Below the pieces are notes generated by a model. That model was not told the DNA's origin, made no database searches, and was given only the letters and a program-made list of their open reading frames with translations. The position numbers and the translations under genes are program-made. From the NCBI GenBank assembly GCA_947179155.2, contig OX359266.1, forward strand, positions 19,988,598 through 20,052,597: a DNA stretch of 64,000 nucleotides, written 5' to 3'. Numbering within the stretch: position 1 is the first letter of the stretch; each line of letters starts with the position of its first letter. This DNA is from Hedera helix (Eukaryota; Streptophyta; Magnoliopsida; Apiales; Araliaceae). Shown here one piece after another: positions 57,901-64,000 of this stretch.

Positions 57901-58700
57901 TTTCAAAAACCCTAATTTGGACTGCCCGACCCTCCGACGCTCCGACAGCCATAACTTCTTCATTTAAAAACATTTTGGGGTGATTCTTGAGTCCATTCTC
58001 ATTAGAATTTCCCCCTCTACAATTTCTCTTTATATCACAATTCCAAATTCTGAACGGAACTAGGCTTAAAATCGTTCACAATGCAACCTAGGGTTTTAAA
58101 ATCAACATGTTTTGAGGAAAAATTCATAACTTCTTTATTTTTCCATATTTTTGAAAGATTCAAGTTGGGTTTTCTTAAAAACTCATAGAGGTAACATTTT
58201 AGTCATAAAAATTATTTTTCCAACTTGTACATTTCAAACTACAACATTAAATACCATATAGCTACCTAGGTTTTTACCGGTAAAGCTTAATATAAACATT
58301 TCTTGCATTTTTATGCATACCGCTCATACCAAAACATGATTTAACTATATCAAACCATGAATATACCTATATATCATAGTTTTAGACTTCTAGATCATCA
58401 AAATAACTTTTGATCGGTTAAAAATACTTTTTGACCGATTAAAACATATATAGACCATAGAAATTAACTAAGGAAGGGTTGGAACACTTTTCAACCTTCA
58501 TAGTTCCTTCTATGGAGATCTTCTTCTTGCTAGGCCTCTTCTTCCTTCTTGAGTGAACCATTAGCACACTAGCTCACAAGCTCTCTAGCTTTTTCCTCTC
58601 AACTTACAAGTATTTCTCTCTTTAGCTCTCAAATGCTCTCTTTTCACTCTTGAAATCTCTAGCAAATGAACCAACCAACATAATACTTGTGTGGAGTATC

Positions 58701-58710
58701 TTATTTATAG
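58701..58710 (-). promoter_or_regulatory. TATA box of the family E LTR
   Basis: Minus strand CTATAAATAA, the best core-promoter match in the LTR. The CT-rich sequence just left of it (58500-58680) would be the transcribed leader (AG-rich on the minus strand). Confidence 0.5.
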
Positions 58711-61213
58711 TCATCTACTAAACCATCATCAATTCTCCTAATCAACCAATGTTGGTCAAATTAAGGCTAATTGGTGCTTACTATTGCATGAATGACTAGG
58801 TTGATTGACATTGTGATTGACCTTAGTTGTTCACCTACTATGACAAGGAGTAAATTATAAGCAACTTGGAAAATCAAGCAACCCCAAGTGGGGCCCCCTA
58901 AATCTCAGCAAAATGAGATAAATCCCCCATTTTTGCTTTATTTTTTTATTACATTTATTATTCATATATACACCAATTGATATATATACCTATATATAAT
59001 GTTTGACCAACATTTTGACTTCCTATTGGGCTCCACTTTGGACTTAGGTATTAAATAAGTTGGGCTCATTCATTTAATTTGTTTGGGCTCAATTTATTTA
59101 TCACATTGGGCTAACATTTAAATAATCTATGTTACATTTAATTAAAACAAGCATTGTGCTAGTTTAATTAATTACATGGATCAATGTTTAATTAAATTAT
59201 ATAGGCTACTAGGTTAGTTTATTGGAACTAGTTTAATATATCATTTGGACTTATTATATAGTCCAATTAGATTTGCTATTTATAAGTCCATTGGACTCCT
59301 TAATTAAATTAGCTTACATAACACTATTACTTACAAATTCTTGGGTTTGTTTTAATGAAACCCTAACACATATTAATACAAGTACTTTGACTTGATTAAT
59401 TTAATTCATTCACTAACCCTTATCATCAAATTGGGTTTATAATATAGTTAACCATACACAAACAATTATTCCCACATTGGATTGTCTTAAATAATTCACT
59501 TGCTTCTTCTTTCTCATTATTCATACAAGTAATTAACTTGTTTACTATAAATCTTCTTAATTGTCATACAAGGCCAACATTCAAGCTTTGTGATTTCATC
59601 ACATAAGCTTCTCTCGAAATCTTTTTCCTTCTTTAGTTAATTAATTTAATTAACTAATTTAATACCTCTCATCATACAACTTATCACATACTTCATACCT
59701 CACACCTCATATTTTCTTATGGATATAATTAAATAAAAAAAAAAAAATTGGGTTCGTAATTTTCTCGGTCATTACAGTGCAAGTATGAGTCGATCCCACT
59801 GAGAATGATTAATTCATTTTTATGCTATGTAAACTAAAATTGGAGGATTTTTAATTAAAAGAAATAATTTTGAAGAAAATAAATAAAAATAAAAATAATA
59901 CGAAACTAACTTTGCAGATTAAATTAACGGAATAAATTAGAATAATGAATCTTAGGTTAAATTAACATCTACAATCAGAAATTTACACTGATCATTGATT
60001 TAGGTATAAATCAATTAATATTTTGAATATTCACCGTGGAATAATTACTCACATTCGAATAATTTTTCTATCCATCCTTAAGTTTAGTTAAGTAGAAATA
60101 AGCGATTTAAATAACTCTCACTACGAAATAATGTCAGACAAGCGCTAAAGATTTAACCTAGTAGCAGCTTTAAGAATTAGAGAAATCGTTGAACTAAACA
60201 ACACAAGTACAAGCAGTTACATTTAATTTAGATGAATATTTTTTTCTAAGATATAATAATCTTTTGATCTGTAAAAAAAATATTAATCTTAGTTGTTTCA
60301 TAAATTAAAGTAACCAAACATTTACAGATTTAATATTTAATTTAGCAGTAGATTAATGCGAATAATAAACTAGTATGCATCCTACCAATTAAACGAATCA
60401 ATTATAAAATTAAGCACAAAAGAATATCTAATACTCAAAATATAAATTAAACAATTAAAATAAATTAGATCTCACAGTGCATAAATTTCGATGGATTCCG
60501 CTAATTTAAACTAAGAACAATAATTTAACTACTCATAATAGAAGAAGAATAAAATTATGTATAAGAGAATTTCCCCTAATTATGTCTCAAATTCTCTATT
60601 TATAGACTACATAATTTGTCCAAAACCTCATAAAAATTAGAAATTTAGAATACTAATTAAATAAATTAATAAATAAAATTACTAAATTATTTTCCTATTT
60701 CAAATTTAATTCATAGTTGCTGGGCCCAAAGCATGCTGTCATTAATCCGCAGGAGAAAAGGAATGGAATTATTATGTCGGGGACCCACGCGAATTTAAAA
60801 AGTCTACACAGCTGCCTTGCAATAGCTTCTCCACTCGCCACAATTCTCTCTCTCTGCTGATGCTAGCGCCTTGCGCGCGTTTAATCCTCTTTGGCCCGTC
60901 CGCGCGTTGCGCTAGCTTTGCTTTGCTTCTTCCTGCACCCGCGCATGGCGCGGTAAGCTTTCCTTATTCCCTCCCGAGCGACGCCGTTTGGCCTTTGTTG
61001 AATTCCTTAACCTCATGCGCGCATTGCGCTAGCTTTATATCAGCAGATTTACGAAATTACCGCTTCCTCTTATTTTTTCTTACAAAATAAAATATAAATT
61101 AAATAAAAATAATAAGAATACATAAAATTAAATAAATTACTTAAAATATTTAAAATTTCATAAATAATTAAGTATAAAAATACATAATAAATATAAATTA
61201 AATATACTCATCA

Positions 61214-61224
61214 CTTATATATAT

Positions 61225-61262
<38 letters not shown>

Positions 61263-62082
61263 CGTTATATATTTGCGAATTTAGTATTAAGACATTACGT
61301 CTTTAAATATAACCATTTTAAATTATTAAATTCTTAGTATTAAAATTTATGGTATTCTATATATATAATATTAAAACTTAAAAAATTAAATATAAATTAA
61401 AGAATTATATTGAATTAAACTAAATATTATAAATGTGTCACCATTTATATAATTTGAAGTTGGTACAAGTTTAAAAAATTATAATTTTAATAAAATTATT
61501 CATTTTAACTTGATCTTGTGGTCACAACTAAAAAGCCATAGAATCTTCAATTTCTTCATAATAAATTACCTTAAATTGCTTATTGTTCATAATAATTTAT
61601 GACTATTTCATTTATCGTTGATAGCATAAAAAGTTTAGTAGTAAAAGTCTTTTATATAAGATTCGAGAGTATTCGTTTTCCACCTGATGGACGTTCTTAA
61701 ATTTTTCGTTAGACTCTAAATTGAAATATATTCTTAAAATTAAATTGTAATTGTATATAAATTCTCAATTTTTTTACTTTGCTTTAAAATTAAAACTTCA
61801 TTTTAACTTTTTAAAACTACGAAATTATAAACTCAATATCATTACAAATTTATTTGAGTATAGTACAAATAAAAAATAATTATTTGTAAAACATATAATA
61901 TTAGCAATTACTACATTTGTTACTTTCAAAACTTTAAATAAATTCATTTAACAATTTTTTTATAATTTTACAATTATATTTTTAAAAAGTTAAGATGTTT
62001 CCCTAATATTCAAAAGAGGGAGTAATATTTGGAGCAACTTTTAAGATTAAAAAGAGAAAACTCATACCATTGTAATTATAAG

Positions 62083-62125
<43 letters not shown>

Positions 62126-62247
62126 GTTAATTCTTTTACTTTGTAAGGTTTTTTTAAGATATTGAAGAGAAATAAATGAATAGAAAAGTTGTTAATGCAA
62201 TTCAAATCACTTGATAATCTCCTAAATTCAAAGTTGTTAATGTAATG
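61214..62247. other. No gene; AT-rich sequence with microsatellites
   Basis: (GT)n-(GA)n at 61226-61262 and (TA)n at about 62089-62117. The remainder is AT-rich, without ORFs or recognisable element ends. TAATG at 62243-62247 may be the target duplication of the next LTR. Confidence 0.5.
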
Positions 62248-64000
62248 TGTGACGACCTCAAATTCGGGTTCTTTAACCTTGGGTTTGGTTCTCACTGTAC
62301 GATACTTAACAACAATGAAATACATAAATTATATTCAAACTTCGCGAAATAATACAAAAGGTTTCTTATCAAAAGGCTACACTTCCCAAGGTCTATTAAC
62401 CTTAATCGTAACATTACATATCTTAAGGGAAATACAAAAGATTTACAGAGAAATTTCATAACAGTAATTTAAATCTAACATGCAACTATTAATCTACGCA
62501 TTTGCTTTCCCCTTGCCTTTGTCTGATTTAGAACATTCGGGCTTAGCTGAAATATAGTCATGATATAGCAAGAATGAGCAACTAGATGACTCAGCAAGTT
62601 TATAAACAACAACATAAGATATATCATGATAAAAGAAAATCACTTTAAGGTTTTCAACAATAACAATTGTGAAAGATATTAAGAATCAAAGTTCAATATA
62701 AGAATGGATTGACTCTTTACTGCTGAGTGGTCTTTAATGACCATAAACTGCTACTAAGGTAGAACAGACATACAATGTCTGACACCTTATTAAAAATAAC
62801 GGGACACTCGAGGGGATCAGTCCTCTTATGTCCTATGTATATGCATAACATTTAGATTTCTTGCGCAAATTCGGTTTCCCGACAATTAAAAATCCCCTTT
62901 AACTAGGGTTGTTCGTTCTCAGTCTTACTATAAGAATCCGTATCAATCAATGATTTTGATAAGCTTTTAAAATATTCAATTTGATTAATTTAGGCATGCA
63001 TTGTCTAGCTGAAACAATTAGCTTAGACATTCTTAAACAGTTCTTAAATTACAGAACTATAACATTTACAAAGACACTATGTGCGAATACAATACAATAA
63101 TGATGTGAAGTAATTTTTGATAATTAATTCACTCAAAGGTCTGTCAAATAACTACGAGTATAGATACTTGCTCAACAATATTTGAATTGTTCAATGTAAA
63201 TAAGATTGAAGAATACTTGCAACAATAAATACAAGTTAGGGTTAAGAAAAACTTGCACAAAATAAAGTTCTAAGTTAGGAAACTTGCTTCGTGCGTTGTC
63301 TACGGCTAACCAATTTAATTTAACAATCATTGATCGGACCTAACAATTAAATCAGTTTAATCTTAAATTAGTATCGTATACTTGTAAGTATAATGACCTT
63401 TATAACTCTTGCGAACCACATAATTAAATAATTATGGGTATTTAAACACTTAAGAAATTTTATCACTACTTGATAATATTTCAAACACAAAAAACCTATA
63501 TTAACTATTTAATATAGTTCAAACAATTATCTAATATTATTAACAATTTAATAATATTTTATTAGCATTGCAGTATTATTAATCATGTAATAATACCTTA
63601 TAAATCTTCTAAGATTAACTAATAGTATTAATCATTTAATAATATTTTATTTATTGTCTAATATTATTAATTATTTAATAATACTTTATTAAGTATCTAA
63701 TATTATTAATCGTTTAATAATATTTTAATCATTATCTAATATTATTAATTATTTAATAATATTTTATTAAGTATCTAATATTATTAATCGTTTAATAATA
63801 TTTTATTAATTATCTAATATTATTACTCATTTAATAATATTTTATTAATTATCTAATATTATTAATAATTTTAATAATATTTTATTACCCTATTAATATT
63901 ATTAATCATTTAATAAAATTTTATTTCTTTATTAATATTATTAATCATTTTTAATAATATTTTATTTATTTAATATTATTAACTCTTTAATAATATTTTA
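62248..64000 (-). mobile_element. Family E LTR, second copy, cut by window end
   Basis: Starts TGTGACGACCTCAAATTC and follows 55324 onward segment by segment: CTTTACTGCTGAGTGGTC (62715), AGAACAGACATACAATGTC (62761), CGGGACACTCGAGGGGATC, CCCCTTTAACTAGGGTTGTT, the GTCTAGC stem-loop (63003) and the hairpin array (63480 on). It is clearly diverged from the first copy, so the two are independent insertions. Whether it is solo or part of a full element cannot be seen. Confidence 0.8.
63480..64000. repeat. Hairpin minisatellite array, second copy
   Basis: Same unit design as 56520-57640 (AATATTATTAA, 4-base loop, TTAATAATATT), here about 13 units with the spacer mostly TTATTAAGTATCT-like. It continues beyond the window. 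Confidence 0.9.

Larger units (their letters stand above)
55324..59776 (-). mobile_element. Solo LTR, family E, 4453 bp, TSD GTGCA
   Basis: TGTGACGCCCCCAAATCC at the left and ...TCGGTCATTACA at the right, with GTGCA at 55319-55323 and again at 59777-59781. Minus orientation is suggested by a TATA box (minus CTATAAATAA, 58701-58710) and by similarity of its left part to the ends of the A/B LTRs (GACCTCGAAATTCG-like start, AGCAAG/CTCAGC hairpin, AAGAACTTGCCTG). No coding domains anywhere, so it is a solo LTR of very large size rather than a whole element. A second copy starts at 62248. Confidence 0.8.
55259..61213 (-). mobile_element. Family D LTR, minus strand, split by solo LTR E
   Basis: LTR sequence 55259-55323 and 59782-61213 (about 1.5 kb in total). 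On the minus strand it starts TGATGAGTATATTT at 61213 and ends AACACCA at 55259. It has the U3 CpG module (60860-61030: CCGCGCATGGCGCGG at 60939, GCGACGCCGTTTGG at 60976) and a TATA box (60596-60605). The insertion of E at 55324 is framed by GTGCA duplicates. The facing LTR at 54200-55200 is in the opposite orientation. Confidence 0.82.

Overview
The window is intergenic, AT-rich, repeat-dense DNA from a plant nuclear genome, most likely a eudicot with a medium to large genome. The evidence is nested LTR retrotransposons of lineages common in dicots: a Sirevirus-type Ty1/copia element with an env-like reading frame, another Ty1/copia element, a chromodomain Ty3/gypsy element, several families of very long LTRs, and long AAT and TG microsatellites. 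I found no host protein gene, tRNA gene or rRNA gene. Every protein-coding signal is retrotransposon gag, pol or env-like sequence broken by stops and frameshifts.

Layout. 1-1083: minus-strand Ty3/gypsy fragment (gag start plus LTR/leader) that interrupts the copia integrase. 1084-9354: remains of a Sirevirus-type copia element (integrase end, RT, RNase H, env-like ORF, PPT, 3' LTR); its 3' LTR is split by a solo LTR at 6705-8362 with a perfect 5-bp target-site duplication (TSD). 9355-12661: LTR-like fragments, a degenerate minisatellite and a poly-G tract.

12662-45899: one Ty1/copia insertion bounded by matching AAATT duplications, stretched to 33 kb by later insertions in its gag. Inside it lies a chromovirus-like gypsy element (to 42220). 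The gypsy 5' LTR was hit by two minus-strand non-autonomous LTR elements of one family: A, a truncated tandem at 13863-24660, and B, a complete copy at 24804-32479 with TSD GGAGG. The gypsy 3' LTR was hit by a 2-kb solo LTR (39983-41998).

46963-54095: a foldback-like element whose ends carry GGATAC-rich inverted arms. It contains two large AAT/ATT microsatellites, an A-family LTR between them, and a ~329-bp tandem repeat. 54200-61213: two LTRs of the 6705-8362 family in inverted, primer-site-to-primer-site orientation. The second is split by a 4.45-kb solo LTR (TSD GTGCA) that carries an array of about 25 short hairpins. 62248-64000: a second copy of that long-LTR family, cut by the window end.

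Nothing here works as a gene system. The interest lies in the insertion history and in structured non-coding elements: hairpins before polypurine tracts, hairpins shared between LTR families, palindrome arrays, and CpG-palindrome modules shared by otherwise different LTRs. All family names rest on motif recognition by eye, and LTR boundaries on TG...CA ends, TSDs and comparison between copies in the window.
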